Position numbers and translations under genes: made by a program. This document shows, one piece after another, positions 1 through 13,000 of a stretch of 64,000 nucleotides of DNA; position 1 is the stretch's first letter, and each line of letters opens with the position of its first letter. Origin of the DNA: Turbatrix aceti. Its lineage: Eukaryota > Nematoda > Chromadorea > Rhabditida > Panagrolaimidae. The notes under the pieces were generated by a model that saw nothing but the letters and a program-made list of their open reading frames with translations, had not been told where the DNA came from and did not search any database. The stretch lies in contig OZ017767.1 in assembly GCA_963969345.1 (NCBI GenBank), forward strand, positions 9,737,547 to 9,801,546, given 5' to 3'.

Positions 1-149
1 AATGGTTGATTCTTAGCGCACGACCAAAAGAATTCTGGCAAAAAAATTTCACTCCGACTAGGTTTGAACACTTATTGTATGTATATAAAAAAAAGTCATA
101 CAGATTTATATTCAGTAAAGTTAAATCGAGGTTCCAAGTTTCAAAATCT

Positions 150-873
150 TTACTTGTGAGTCTTCTTTTTCGGCAAACTTTTGCGGATGAACGCACGAAC
201 CTTTGTAGCAGCGTTGCTCTGTTTCTGCCTCTGTTTTTTTTCGATGTAGGCCTCCAAGAATTGGTTGTTGCGTGCCATCTGCAAAAAAATTTCCAATAAT
301 ATACATAAAATAAATACAAAAACATTAACGCTTACGGCTTCCAAAAGCGTTTTGTCAACTTGTGTTGCCTTTGCATGAGCGACTGTTTTTTGCGTCGAGT
401 CTTCCGTAGAAATTTTGACCGTATCATCGTGTTTCTCATTATCTTCCTCCTTGTTCAGTTGATGGTCCACATTTTTCGCAAACTCAGCAATCCTATTTGT
501 GAGTTGTTGGTTCTTTGCACAAATTTCTTCACCGATCATGCGAACGCTGGCAACGCTTGTTTTTTGGCCATTGGCGGAAAAATGAGTGTTAATCATGTCG
601 CAGAAGGTCTCGCTGCAGCAGACGAGATCTCTGTCGTTCTGCCTGATTTCCAGCATTTCCGACAGGAAAATGGGTTTCTCGGGAGCACTCTGCGGGGCGT
701 ATTCTTTCATAAGCTCTTCCACGTAGATGCACAGTTCGTCGAGGTTCAGCTTGTCCGATGACGACTTCTGGAAAATGAATCTATGAAGAACCACGGCAGC
801 AGTACGTTCGAAAACTCACTGCATCATGGGTCGCTGACAACTCCGCACGTTCATCGCGGACTTGAGCGTGCAT
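150..873 (-). CDS. Unrecognised 204-aa protein, three exons
   Basis: I do not recognise the family. Exons on the minus strand are 873-820, 767-336 and 278-150. Both introns are short (52 and 57 bp), with GTGAGT/GTAAGC donors and TTTTCCAG/TTTTGCAG acceptors, and the phases join to 615 nt including the stop. The start is the ATG at 873, the first in the frame that continues into exon 2. The protein is hydrophilic and mostly helical in character. The middle is Cys/Asp/Glu rich (about residues 60-130), and the C-terminus (about 165-204) is strongly basic and Lys/Gln/Arg rich, as in a nucleic-acid-binding or coiled-coil tail. No signal peptide or membrane segment is visible. A further upstream exon cannot be excluded. 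Confidence 0.6.
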
Positions 874-2463
874 TCTTGGAGCGGTAAGCAAGCGTCGGCG
901 AACGATTGACAAATTGTCGGTTGCGGACGTAATTTGATTTTGGTAATAAATATTTTGATGCTAATTTTATAAAGTTTTGGGAACTTTCGTTTTGTTGTTT
1001 TTGATGTTTTTGCATATATAAGTAGGCACATTTTTGACCTTGTTTGAGCGAGTAGTTTTTTGAGGTAAAATTTTTTATACATTTTTAATTTAAAAAAATT
1101 CAAAATTTCGACAAATTTTCCTTCAAAAGCATAAATGCATTCTCACCCGCACTCGCATGAGAATCATAACGGAATCATAACGGAATTATAAGGCTTTGCA
1201 CGCTAATGTGTTTTATTGTGATTCATTCGCATGCATGTAATTCATTGTGATCCGCAGCTCTAATTTAGTAATTGTTTTTTGCTGAATTTTGAATGCGAAT
1301 AAAGGGGAAAATAGCTTAGATTTTTTTGCACTTCATTGTGATTCTTCATTTTCATTGTGCGTCTCATTTGATTCTAGCCGCCTTATAATTCCGTTATGAT
1401 TCCGTTATGATTCTCATGCGAGTGCGGGCAGGAGTGCAAATGTAGTTCAGATTATGACGGCTGATCCCTGACAACAAGTTCGAAAAATTTCTTTCTGTCT
1501 GTCTTTTTTCCTTTTACAGCCAGCCAGAGTTGACCGACGACCAGTTACCAAAAACGACATCAAACAAATTTTTTCGTTCACATTAGCAATCTGATCTAAA
1601 CTCACATCATGTTTGTGTTTTTGTGCTGTCTTGTATTTTTTTTTGACACCTTTGCGTGTCAAATAACCAGCACTTGACCTGGGGGCAGGTGAATGACACT
1701 TTTGCGAACTTTCTTTTTTCTATTCTGTATATTTCGTAAAAATCGTTGTGAGAGATCAAAAAATCACATGAAAAAGTTTATTTACAAAAAATGTGCAAGT
1801 TAAATTTTTTTGCCAATTTTTTGGTTACGAGCAATCAAGTATGCAAGTAAGCGTACCTGAGGCTAACAAAATATTTATTGACCACCGTTAGTCTGCGGGA
1901 GGAGGAGGAGGACTAACGCTCCCGGTCCCTTTTCTTGAGCAAATACATACGCGCAGAGGGCTCAATCCAATCGCTCGGCAAAGAAAGCTACAGAACAGAC
2001 CGGCTTGCTTGCTTGCTTGCTTGCTTGCTCGACTGTCCATCTGACTGACTGACTGACCGATAAGCTTTCCCTACCCCATCAGGCGCTCAGGCCCAGGCGT
2101 AGACCAGGCTAAAACTATGACGACGATGTCGATGATGTCGATGATGAAGACAAACTCAGAGCGTAGCCTGCGCGCACCTTCCCTTCCCTCACTCGTTGAG
2201 TCAAAATCATTGAAAATTGACTGTTTGATGACGACTTGAGGTGTACATCTGAGGGGGGATTGGTTCTCAACAGGTGATCCCGTGCGTGGTGGGTGCGTCG
2301 ACAGGTTTCCTCTTTCCATTGTAGTATTGCCCCGAGAAAAGTCCAAAAGAAAGTTACCATCGGTTCGAGAACTTCATTGATTTTTTTTTAAATTTTTGTT
2401 TAACGTTTTTCAATTGTTTAAAATAATTTTTTAGATCAAACTTGGCAGTAAACAAACCCCAGA
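874..2463. other. Intergenic stretch with inverted repeat and simple repeats
   Basis: No convincing gene. It holds a MITE-like inverted repeat (1136-1438, listed separately), a (GCTT)n tract at about 2004-2030 and a short (GACT)n tract at about 2041-2057. A TTTTTTAG acceptor-like site at about 2427-2434 lies 30 nt upstream of the next start codon and could be a spliced-leader or 5'UTR acceptor. Confidence 0.5.
1136..1438. repeat. MITE-like inverted repeat, about 58-bp arms
   Basis: The left arm (1136-1194) and right arm (1379-1438) are near-perfect reverse complements. Both carry the block CCCGCACTCGCATGAG followed by GAATCATAACG repeated. The roughly 185-bp centre is AT rich and itself repeats the ATTGTGATTC word. 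There is no coding capacity. The architecture fits a non-autonomous DNA transposon. I could not define a target-site duplication. Confidence 0.7.
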
Positions 2464-3228
2464 ATGGCGCAGAATCAGCAGACGGTGCTCCAAGCATCGC
2501 AGAGCATTCCAATCAACGCAAATGTTCCACCAAACATGGTCTATCAGCACGGAACAATCGGTCGATTTATCAATCGATTGATCGAAGATCCTCCTTCGGA
2601 ATTTGTGAGATGCATTTATCAGGATAGGTATAATCCTGAGGTTGTTGTCGTCAAGTTGTGCGAAAAGAGGGGTGATTGCTGTCTTCATGGATGCTGTCCG
2701 AAAGATCAGTTTTGGTATGTTTAGTTTTTTTTTGATTTTTACTGAAAAAACATGAACTTTTTTGAAATTTTTTTCCTAGAAATAATTTTTGGTAATTATT
2801 ATTTCCCGTTTTAACAAATTAAACACATTTTAAACAAATTCGACTTCTCAGCCAATTTTTTAATGTCAAAATTTTTTTCACTAATATAAAAAAAATTTAC
2901 GTAACAATTTTTTTTCTTTTTTAAAATAATTTTTTTTAAATTTATACTTTTTAAATTTTTTTTAAAATTATAGTTTCAATTAAAATTTTTATTTTACAAA
3001 AACAAAGTTTAATAAAATTTCAGGATGGCAGGTCTATTTGCATTTCTCTGTTTTGTATTGTTAGTATTTTTAATCGGTGCTTGCTCAATGATTATCTGCT
3101 ACCAGAGAAACAAGTACAAGCAGCACAAAGCAGAACAGGAAGCGTACGAAGCCTACGCTGCGGCCACGCAGGTCGACGGCTATCCCAATGGCTACGCATA
3201 TTCCATCGAGGAATCCGTCAACTACTAA
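2464..3228 (+). CDS. Small single-pass membrane protein with CC-x3-CC juxtamembrane motif
   Basis: Exons 2464-2714 and 3024-3228 join in phase to 151 aa. The donor is GTATGT and the acceptor ATTTCAG, and the joined codon is the Trp of QFW-MAG. Residues 1-70 are polar and contain a Tyr/Arg/Asn-rich block. A cysteine cluster (LCEKRGDCCLHGCCP) immediately precedes one strong transmembrane helix (about residues 84-107). The tail is short, Lys/Glu/Tyr rich, and ends in tyrosine motifs. There is no N-terminal signal peptide, so it would be a signal-anchor protein. The cysteine-pair-then-helix layout recalls Shisa/WBP1/VOPP1-type adaptors and nematode CX modules, but I cannot place it in one. A TTTTTTAG site just upstream supports the chosen ATG as the first after a possible trans-splice site. 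Confidence 0.75.
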
Positions 3229-4829
3229 AATTGACGAACTAAATAATTTCGTGCCAAGACATGCTCAGCTTCAGTTATCTCCTTGTGTCTGAAAAACTTG
3301 CAATTTATATTTTTTTGTAATTAGTGAAGAACTTGTTGTGTTGGAGAGAGAAAAAAAGACGCATGATACATAACCTCTGATATCACATAAAAATCCTATT
3401 TTTTGGAAAACAATTTCAAAAAATTTTCAATTATTAAAAATTTATAAAAAATTTAAAATTTAAAATTTAAAAATGCTCAGCCGTGACCCTAAAAATCTAA
3501 AAAAATCGATTTCAATAAAAAATTTTTTTATTTTTATTTTTTTATTTTTTTAAATCGATTTTAAAAAATTTAGAACCCGCATTATAAAACAAGATTTCAA
3601 AAAAGATAAACAGAATTGAAAAGTGTGTATTCTTTCTATTATAAAAATAAGAAATTAAAAAAATTTAATTCTAAAAAAATATTTTTTTGCTGACAAACAA
3701 AAATTCACCTGATCCAAAAACAACGAACACACATGTTTTGTTCTTTGCAAAGAGACATCATAAAAAATATTGTGTATGTAGCTGTACTGATCATTGGTGC
3801 CTTCATCATCGGGGACTCAGGAATGTTATAAATGCATGTATTTTTACAATTTATTGTGAGACATCTTTTCCTACGCCTTCGGCAATAACTATTTTGTTAT
3901 TCAGCGTGATCTGAATTTTTGATAATTCCTGTAACTCATTTTTTTCCAACATATTTTTTTCCAAAAAAGTACAATTTATTGTTTTTGTATCGATTTATGC
4001 AAACCCCGGCTAAAGCTATTACCTTTTTTCATTTCGTTGTTTTTGTGTCTGTTCCGCAAAAACAAACATGCATCAAATTTGACTTCACAGTGATGCATAA
4101 AATATTATTTTAAACATTTTTCAATTGTAATATTTTTTGAATGCTCAAATTCTCTTTAGCACATATTTATATCAACGAAAATTGAATCATCGTCCTCCGA
4201 CGCGGAGCGGCGCAACTGAATCACCTTCCTCCAACGCGGAGTATCGTAACTGAACGTTACGACACGAACCACGAACCGTCAAAAATTATTCATTCACCCC
4301 AAATTCTTCTTTTTTTGCCAAAGATACATAAATACCACATCAGCATTTGTTTTTATGAAATATTGAGGTTCCAAGCAGACAGAAACATTCATCTCTCTAT
4401 CAATTTTGTGTCGCAGGATTTGCACACCTGCTGCATACATCCTCATCTTGCATGCATTTATGCATTATTATATACCTAAATAGAACATTATTAATATCAC
4501 TACTTATTGACGTATGCAACGAATTGTCTAGCTACATTTATTGTCAGCTCTGTACAAAAGAAAAGAAAAAAGAATTGAAAAAAATACGAAATTCTTTTTT
4601 TGGCGCAATGTTTTGTATGGCGCACATTATATTATGTATATGGGTTTTTCTTGGGATTTACTTGTCATTTGCTACGTCAACGTAATGTCATTTTGACATG
4701 AAACGATGAACGAATCAGATGGTGGAACTTTTTGAAAGCGATTAGTGTTATTAAAAAAAATTAATTTTTTGTCGGTTTTTGTGTATTGAATCATTTATTT
4801 TATACAATATGATTCAATACGGTTTTATT
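3229..4829. other. Intergenic, AT rich, with a 34-bp tandem duplication
   Basis: No gene is seen. The unit beginning TGAATCA(T/C)C-TCCTCC and containing CGCGGAG occurs twice head to tail at 4183-4216 and 4217-4250, and a third copy begins and decays. The rest is poly-A/T-rich spacer. Confidence 0.45.
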
Positions 4830-5445
4830 CCGCCTCTCCTGTCCGCGACAGCAGCTTGCGCTCGCGATCGCATTCGGGAAGCAGCGCAAGTGTGAGAATT
4901 GAAAGCGCCGTTTGACACCCGGGCTGGCCACCCTGTCAAACGTAGGCTAAAAAAAAATGTCCAGATTCCGGCTCAGCGTCGCTACCATCAACGCACGCTC
5001 ACTGCTGACGGATTTAGAAGAGGCCATTCGCAAAACGCTGACGACGTTGTTCTTTTCTCCCACACTGGCGAAGAACTTCAGGAAATGCTGTCGGATATGG
5101 CCATCATCTGCAAGGACGTCGGACTGGAAGTCAACGTCAAGAAGACGCAGTGGATGGTACAGAAATGGCGGGATCAGAGACCTATCTCCTCCGGACTTCT
5201 CCTCAAGGACATCGAGGACGATTTCGAGCTCTCCCTCCACTCTACGCTGGGTCGATTCGCTCAACTCGGTGTTCAACAAGACGAAAACCAGACCACAGCA
5301 ACGATGGGAAGAAGAAATCGCGCCCAAAACGAATCGAGACATTTACACCTACGTGGACATCATTTGTGCCTCCTAACATCTGGTCTAATGATAACTAACC
5401 ACTGAGTAATGGTGAAATAAATAAATAAATAAATACAATAAATAG
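4830..5445 (+). mobile_element. Internally deleted LINE (RTE-like), endonuclease start joined to reverse-transcriptase end
   Basis: A reading frame starting at 4957 gives a typical endonuclease N-terminus (RFRLSVATINARSLLTD), then about six further residues ending LEEAIR. Near 5033-5040 the sequence jumps, in another frame, to a reverse-transcriptase catalytic region (ADDVVLFSHTGEELQEML) and a thumb-like block (VNVKKTQWM). The C-terminal end returns in the first frame (RWEEEIAP, then IYTYVDIICAS and a stop). The 3' end is a conserved tail finishing CCACTGAGTAATGGTGAAATAAATAAATAA. The catalytic ADD is present, but most of the endonuclease and the RT fingers are missing and the frame is broken, so the copy is dead. 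The same tail recurs at 19.8, 50.3 and 62.3 kb. Confidence 0.85.
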
Positions 5446-8400
5446 ATTTTTTAAGAATCCTGTTTTTTTGTGGTGTTTTTTGGTGTTATGAAAAATAAAA
5501 AGATCAAAAAAACAGAAACAACGAATTTATACGCTCTTTTTTTTTATAATTTTTGGCACCAGTCCAAATCTATTGAAAAACTTAATTTATTTAACAAAAA
5601 TTATTAGAAAATTTTATTACTTCCCTCCAACGAAAACGTTTTCCAGCTAATTGTTTACAGTTTTTACAACTGCTTTTTTACAAAATAAATAACATGTAAA
5701 AATACAAGAATGTGTAATTACGATACGCACAATTTGTTTGTTATCTGTAGAGTTAATTAGACAGGTATTATGGTATTTGTAATTATGTTTCTGTCGCCTA
5801 CAACAAATGACATTTGTACGTATCAGAAATTTGTTGATTACTACACGTGAAAGGGGATTGAAAGAAGGCATCAAAAGGTGTTACCTTGCTTTTCTACTTA
5901 TGTATCTGTGTCGCCACAAACAATGAATAAAGGTACAATAGGAAATTTAATGAAAAAGATATCATATTAGACGCCTTACAATGGCCACCTGGACCATGCC
6001 AGGTATGTATGCGTGTTTTTGTGCGTCCGTGTGTCTCCAAGTGTATACGTGCGTGCGCGCGCGCCCATTGCATTCCTGAATGTCAGATGCCCGACGGTTT
6101 TTTTGCGCTCAGGCAAAAAAACTTTCAGACCTTGTCGACAGTCTTTGAATGCCAGTGATATATCCGTAGACATTGTGACGACGTAAATAGTAGCATTGCT
6201 CTATGGGTTAAGCCGTCGTCTTCCTGTCATAATATTCTTGATTGCTTCCAGTGCTCGCGTCAGAGCCAAGGGCAGCGGCATCTCTTTCATTCTTTTTTTT
6301 CCTCTAAGTAAGAAGGTCTTAGTTTGCGAACGAGCACCAACACCGGCTTGATGCCCCCTCTTTTCTACATCTGGTTTCCAAAAAAATGTTTTCTTTTCAA
6401 CAATTATGTTTTTCCCGGTAGAATATTTTCTGGAAGTAGACTACAGTTATAGTATACCTCATAGGATCTCCCAAAAGACGTTATTATTACTCTTTTCGAC
6501 TGAATGAGTAAAAAACACAACACACTAGGAAAAAATGGTAAAAGTTTTCCCTTAGGTGCTCAGTCGGCAGCCAAGGATAAGAATAAGTCGTTACAATTGG
6601 ATTAGAACTGGACACGTCGGGGTAAAAAACATTGTCATATCTTTGTACAGACAACGAGTTTTTTACGAGCCAACTGGTATATGCATGTAGTATGTATCGG
6701 GGATTAAAGTTGTATGTATTATTACTTTTATACTGTCTTTTTTAGTTTCGATTTTTTGATAAGCCAGACAGGTGGTTATTAAATTTTAATTGAACTTTGT
6801 ACTTTTCAACCAGCTGCACTTTTATCGACTATATGTGTGCATAATAAAAATAATTTAATTTGAAACATCTTATGGTAGCTTATAAGATTAATTTTTTTAC
6901 TTCGTGCATGCAACATGCAATCATTTGGCCTAAAAACTCAAAACTGGAGTTCAAGTATGATTTTTTATCGACAATTGAATTTTTTATATATAATTTTCTT
7001 AACATCTGATAAAGTTAAATAACACGTTTAAACTGATATTTATTTATGTTAGTCGCTGTATTTTCTGATAAAACAATTTACTTAACATTTTAAAATAGAT
7101 TTGATTTATTCATCTAAAAAATATCTGGTGAAAAATACAGTCCATTTTTGATCAAAACACAATACGCAATTTGTATGTTTCGGATCATTCTTAAACATAC
7201 AAAATAAGTACTATTGGGGCTTCTTTATTTAGATTCAAAAAATAATACGTCAATAAAAATTATTGTAGTTTCCTTTAAGAGCTTATGTTAGTAAATACAC
7301 TACAGCCGTTTTTACAATGTTTCGGAAATCCGTTAGATTTAATGACTGTTTTCGTGACGTACAATTTGGATTTGGATTGATTTTTTTGTTGTTACCTTGC
7401 AATTTGTTTTGCAGCAGTCTGTTGAAGTTATTTTGAGATTTGAGAAAATAAATGTTTGCATTTTTTAAATTTTCTTTTTGCTTTTTGTTATTTTTAAATA
7501 AAAATTGAAGTTTAATTTATTTAATATAATTTCAGAAAACCCAAAAACTGGTGCCAATTGTCAAAAAAAAAACCGAAAATTTTCCAGGTTTACCGTAACC
7601 CAAATTGTAATATTTGTTAAAAATATCTACAAAAAGTATAAAGACACAAGAAATCGTCATCAGGTGACAAAAGAAATATAAGCCATCACCTGATGGCATA
7701 AAAATGAATCCATATTCCCTCTCTTTCTCCTGTCAAGCATCTTAATTTATGTATAAAAGTCATACTCTCTCTCAATAAATTTTTTTCCTGTATGCTGACA
7801 AAACTTCTACATAGTATACGCGCGCCTTCTCTCTGTTTTGCAACACTCTTTTTGCCCCCGTGTGCAGGCTTGGTGGACAGAAGGGTTGAGAAAAAGAGCT
7901 TTGTTTCCATGGCGATCCATATTGCCCCTCGATGCCATTACGCAAGAAGAACTACTAACTACTAGACAACGAACGACGACGACCGAAACAGCACACGCGA
8001 CCGACCACGTCGTCCCCGCGTCGATTTGTTTTTCTGTGCCCTCGAGGCATCCTAGGGCCCTTGCATCGAAGAACGAAAAAAAATATGAGCACGATAAGGG
8101 CGCGCGAACACGAAGGTGCGCGCTTCACGCCACACGCACCTTTTTTTCAGTTTTCTATTATTTTCAACGTACCTGCTTGCTTACCTGCCTTGCAGATTTT
8201 TTTTGCCTAATTTTTAGTTTTTCGACGTCACAGGTTAACTTTTTTTTCTTCCATGAATGCCATATTTTTTCGTGTATGCATAAATTTTTGTTTTATGTGA
8301 AAAGTTTTGCAGCCAAAACCTCTAATTTTTTTTGTTGAAAGGGTTTGTTTTAAATTGTTCCGTTGGATCTTTTGTGCGTCATCACCCATTTCGTTTTCTT

Positions 8401-10007
8401 AAAAATTGAAGCCTTCGTGGATCGAATAATTTTTTTCATTTTTTTTTATTCCACGCCCACCTGCCAAGTTGTCAAGTGTACTATAGTATTTTTTTCGCTC
8501 TCACGTTTTAATTTATACTTTTATGTATAAATATTCTAGCTCCTATTATACCTGCCTGGAAAAAAGGAAAACTTGGTTGTCTGATCTTTTGCATGAAAAA
8601 AAATTTGGACCAAAATTGGGTTTCTACTTTCACCTTGTCCCTTTTTTAAGCTTTAATCCTATAATTTTTTTTCTGTTTTTGTCTCCCGAAAAAAAACGGA
8701 TATTGACTATTTAGACATATTTAGGAGGAGACAAGAGGGTCATAATGACCGGGAGACCAACCGACTGACGGATTGCCAGTGGTAACAAAATACATACCAA
8801 TGCCAACCATTTTTAGTACATCTGACTGACTGACTGACTGACTGACTGACTGACTGACTGGGTGGTGAGATTTATGGCCTGTCAACCAGGCAAACACCGT
8901 CACCGTGGTGGCAGTCCCGGTCCATAATGTCCGCAGCAGTGGCCGCGCCGCCCATGGTATGGCTATTAGGACCAGACCACGGAAACCGGGGGAGTAGGAA
9001 GCCTCCTTAGGCGACCATGACCATGGCCACCATATTGAACCCCACATAATAAATATCGTACTGTTTTGTTCCCACCAATTCAGGAAGTAAGTGAGAAAGC
9101 TGTAGCTCAGGTGAGAACTTTCATACTCCCTCCAGACTTCCTTCCTTTTTTTTCCGGTTTTTTTTCAGAAGGTGATGTAAAAATATTGTATTTATGTATT
9201 TGTAATACATATTTTTTTCTATAATATTTTTTTTTCGCGTCGTCATCAATAGCATATGTATTAGCCCCCCCTTTCACCGTGGCCATCCCTAAAGGTGCTG
9301 CATTATATTAGCTTTCCGTGAAGGAGAGCAACATGCCATGGCAGGGACGGGGACGACATCGGTGCTCGGTGCTCGGTGCGCCAGCGGACGTTGCGTTGCG
9401 TTTTGCTTCCGCAGCGACAGTCACCACGGCAAACATTTGTAGAATGTCGATTATTATTCCGTACACGCTCCAATCTGTCGAATGTAACCTCTTTCCTTTC
9501 CTCGTTCGAGCTAGTTCTGCCGTATCGTTTTCCCATGCAAAATTGAAACAAAAAAATTATTGCCAAATCGAAACAAAAATGTTTTTATCAGAAAACAAAA
9601 AAAATTACCGCGCTCGAGTTTGAGTTTGTTTTTTGTTTCATTATATTTATCATTTTTTTGTACTCATTGAAAACAATCAAATTGTATACAGTACTCTCTC
9701 CTTTTGTTGCAGAGTGTAGGGTGACGGCGGCACGCACGCACGCCAACGCCGCTAACGACAACAAAAGCAGCGCCGCAGCAAAAAAACGCACCCAAAATCA
9801 CCCATTTTGCCACCATCAATTTTTTTTGTGTTCCTTTTGCAAGTCTTTATTTTCATTGTTAATCGTTATCTTCTTTGCCCTGGCTCGAGTATCCTCTGCC
9901 AATAAATGCTAACTCCAGCCTGACGGCTGAATCCGGCCGCGAATGTACCCCAATCTCAGACGTTCATCGAGGCCACCTCAAACGCACCACCACCAACCAC
10001 CTAAACG
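5446..10007. other. Long non-coding stretch upstream of the EAG gene
   Basis: No supportable exon in about 4.5 kb. It contains a GT/GC-rich patch near 6005-6065, a (CTGA)n microsatellite at 8822-8860 and more GC-rich, CpG-containing sequence from about 7830-8130 and 9320-9960. The last patch, directly before the channel's first coding exon, is the best place for its promoter or 5'UTR. Open frames at 7838-8338 and 9303-9620 lack domain-like composition and splice support. Confidence 0.45.
8822..8860. repeat. (CTGA)n microsatellite
   Basis: About ten perfect tandem CTGA/GACT tetranucleotides. Confidence 0.95.
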
Positions 10008-13000
10008 ATGGTCGTCGCTAAGCGGGGCCTCGTTGCTCCACAAAACACTTTTCTTGAGAATGTTATTAGGCGATGCAATAATACTGGTTTGTTGTTTTTT
10101 TTTATTACCATTTTTTTTAGAAAATTGATTTTATGGCGGAAAAAAATTTTGTGACAAATTTTTTTCTTTAATTTTAAAATTTAAAAGCAAAATTTTTTTT
10201 GTTTTTATTTTTTGTTTTCAACACAAACAAGTGAACTTCCGTTTGAATAACCGTAAAAAATGTTTGCATGCACACGTGCACATGTTTGTTCGCGTGTGAA
10301 TTTCTATTTTTTTTGAAATTAATTTTTTTTTGAAATTAAACTGAACAAGAAAAAAATTTTTAGTTCAGTACAAAAAATCGATTTTTTTTCAAATTCGTAA
10401 TTTTTTTTGTGTTTTTTAGATTGCAGCTTTATTCTCGCAAATGCACAGATTGTTGATTTTCCAATTGTTTACTGCAACGATGGATTCAGCAAAATGGTTG
10501 GATACTCTCGTGCAGAAATTATGCAAAAGCCATGCTGTCTATCCTTTATGTACGGCGATCATACGGATCCAGCTACAATACAGAAGGTACAGATCTGTCT
10601 TGAAAACATACGAACGGACCAGATGGAGATCGGATTGTGCAAGAAGAACAGTAAGAAAAAAATTTTTTTAATACTAACAATTTTTTTTGTTTGAATTTTA
10701 GAGGCTCAAATCTGGCTCATAACTCACATAGCCCCAATCAAGGATGACAAAAATCGGGTCGTACTATACCTGTGCCAGTTCAAAGACATCACACCACTCA
10801 AACAACCCCTCGGCGATGACAACAGCAAGGTTCTTGGATTGTCTAAAATTTTGCAAATTGCCCGATTGGCCAAATCGAGGCAACAGTTCAACCAAATCGA
10901 AACCAAGGATCTCCACAAGTCAGCCATGTCTGTTTCGTCTAATTTTAATCAAGTGAGTATTTCTTTTTGGTCTAAATCTTTTTTTGTTGCAACTTTTATC
11001 TTTTCTATCACCCCCGCTTTTGGATCGGAAGGGAAATTTTTTTTATATTTTTTTTGTTTTAAAACGATTTTTTGTCTAAAAAAAATTTGGCGAGAAACTT
11101 TTTTCCATGCGGGACACAATTTTTTGTTTTGTAGGAAAAAATCCAAACAGGAAAAAATTTTTTTGGGGAAGAAATTTTTTGCTTTTTTTGCAAAAAGATC
11201 CGTGTACACCCAATTTTTTTTCGAAATCGCAGAAAATGACATAATGTTGAATTGTCTTTTTGCTTTGCGTCACGCAATTTTTCTGGAGTGTCAAGGATTG
11301 GTTAGGAAAATAAGCACCACACGAGACAGGAGCGGCATTTTCTTTTTTGTATTTTTTTCGTGACAAGTTGTAGTTTTTTCCAAAATGTTTTATTTCTAGC
11401 TTTTTTTGTACTCACAGGAAGTAAAACAAAAATAAAATATTTCATAAAATATATGAACTTTTTGGTTTCCCCTTCCAATCCCGTTATCTTTTTTTTTTCT
11501 ATCACAGTTGCGAGTTTTTCAAACTTTCTCTATTTTGCACCCTTATATCTATTTTTTTACCCCCACCCACGCCTTTTACACAGTATCTGACCCATTTTCA
11601 ATTTTTCAAAAATGCACAAGGGTTGTCGTTTGTTTCAAGTGGATTTCAATTAATCAGCAGCTGATGAATCTGGGCGGTGATATGCTACCCCAGTACCGAC
11701 AAGAAACCCCCAAGACCTCGCCACACATCATCCTGCACTACTCAACGTTCAAGACAGTATGGGATTGGTCGATACTTGCCCTGACGTTTTACACCGCCTT
11801 TATCGTGCCTTTCAACATTGCATTTGCTCAACACAAAAGAGAATCTTTTCCTCCAAGAATCGATTTTATCGCAATTATGGATTCGGTTGTCGATGTCATA
11901 TTTTTTGCCGATATCATACTCAACTTTCACACCACTTTTGTGGGACCTGGTGGCGAGGTAGGTTTTTTAGAAATATAAAAGTTGGAATTTGAGGCAAAAT
12001 TGAATTTTTTGATCGAAGTAGACTAAAAAATTTCAAAATTTCATGTTTTTTATTTTTTTAAAAATTTGAATAAAAAATTTTATTTTTCAAAAAAAACTAA
12101 ATTTGGAACTTTTTTTTCGAAAATCAATTTTTTCCTACAAATTATAAAAGGTCCAAATTTTTATTTTTTTATATACATGAAACGCATAAAATTCTTCTTA
12201 CAAAAAAAATTAATTTAATTTTTTTAATTTTTTTTTAATTTTTAAAATTTATGTCAAAAAAACTTTTTCGGAAAAAATTAGGTTTATTGTTAAAAAAAAA
12301 ACAAAAAAAATCAAACATCGGGTTTCCTAATAAACACGCATTTATTTTTAGGTCGTAATAGAACCGGCCGTAATCCGTCGAAACTACTTCAAATCCTGGT
12401 TTATCATCGACTTGCTCTCGTGTCTGCCCTACGACGTCATCTACATGTTCAAAAAAGACGATGACGTGAGCCATCCTCCTTCCACCCCCACGGATGCCAT
12501 TAAAAAAGAAATTCCTTTTTTTCAGCGAATAGGATCGATATTTTCGGCGCTAAAAGTCGTAAGATTGCTGAGACTTGGTCGGGTAGCACGAAAACTCGAC
12601 AACTACCTGGAGTACGGAGCTGCTACGTTGCTCTTGCTTTTGTGCGCCTACGTTCTCGTTGCGCACTGGATGGCATGCATATGGTACTACATTGGCGTTA
12701 CGGAGATTCTTGCCAAGGTCAACGATCCGATGCTGCCCGATGGCTGGCTCATAAGGCTATCCAATGACATGAAAGCTCCATTCGATTTTGCGTCTTCGAA
12801 TTTTAGCAAAATCGTTGGGGGACCGGATAGGACGTCGTGCTATATTTCGGGTTAGTTTTTTTTGAAAATGAAAAATGATTTCTCGAAAAAAATCATACTG
12901 TATGTTTTTTTTGAAAAAATAGCATACTGTGGATTTTTTGAAAAAATGGCATTCACAGAAAATTGCATACTGCAGATTTTTTTTTGTTTTGTGTCATACT

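Noticed and set aside
7838..8338. 166-codon open frame on the plus strand
   Set aside because: Composition follows local base bias (His/Arg then Phe/Cys runs); no family resemblance or signals.
12412..12855. Reading straight through 12466-12525 as EAG coding sequence
   Set aside because: Strong GTGAGC/TTTTTTTCAG signals and absence of these residues from EAG relatives favour an intron, although the frame is open.
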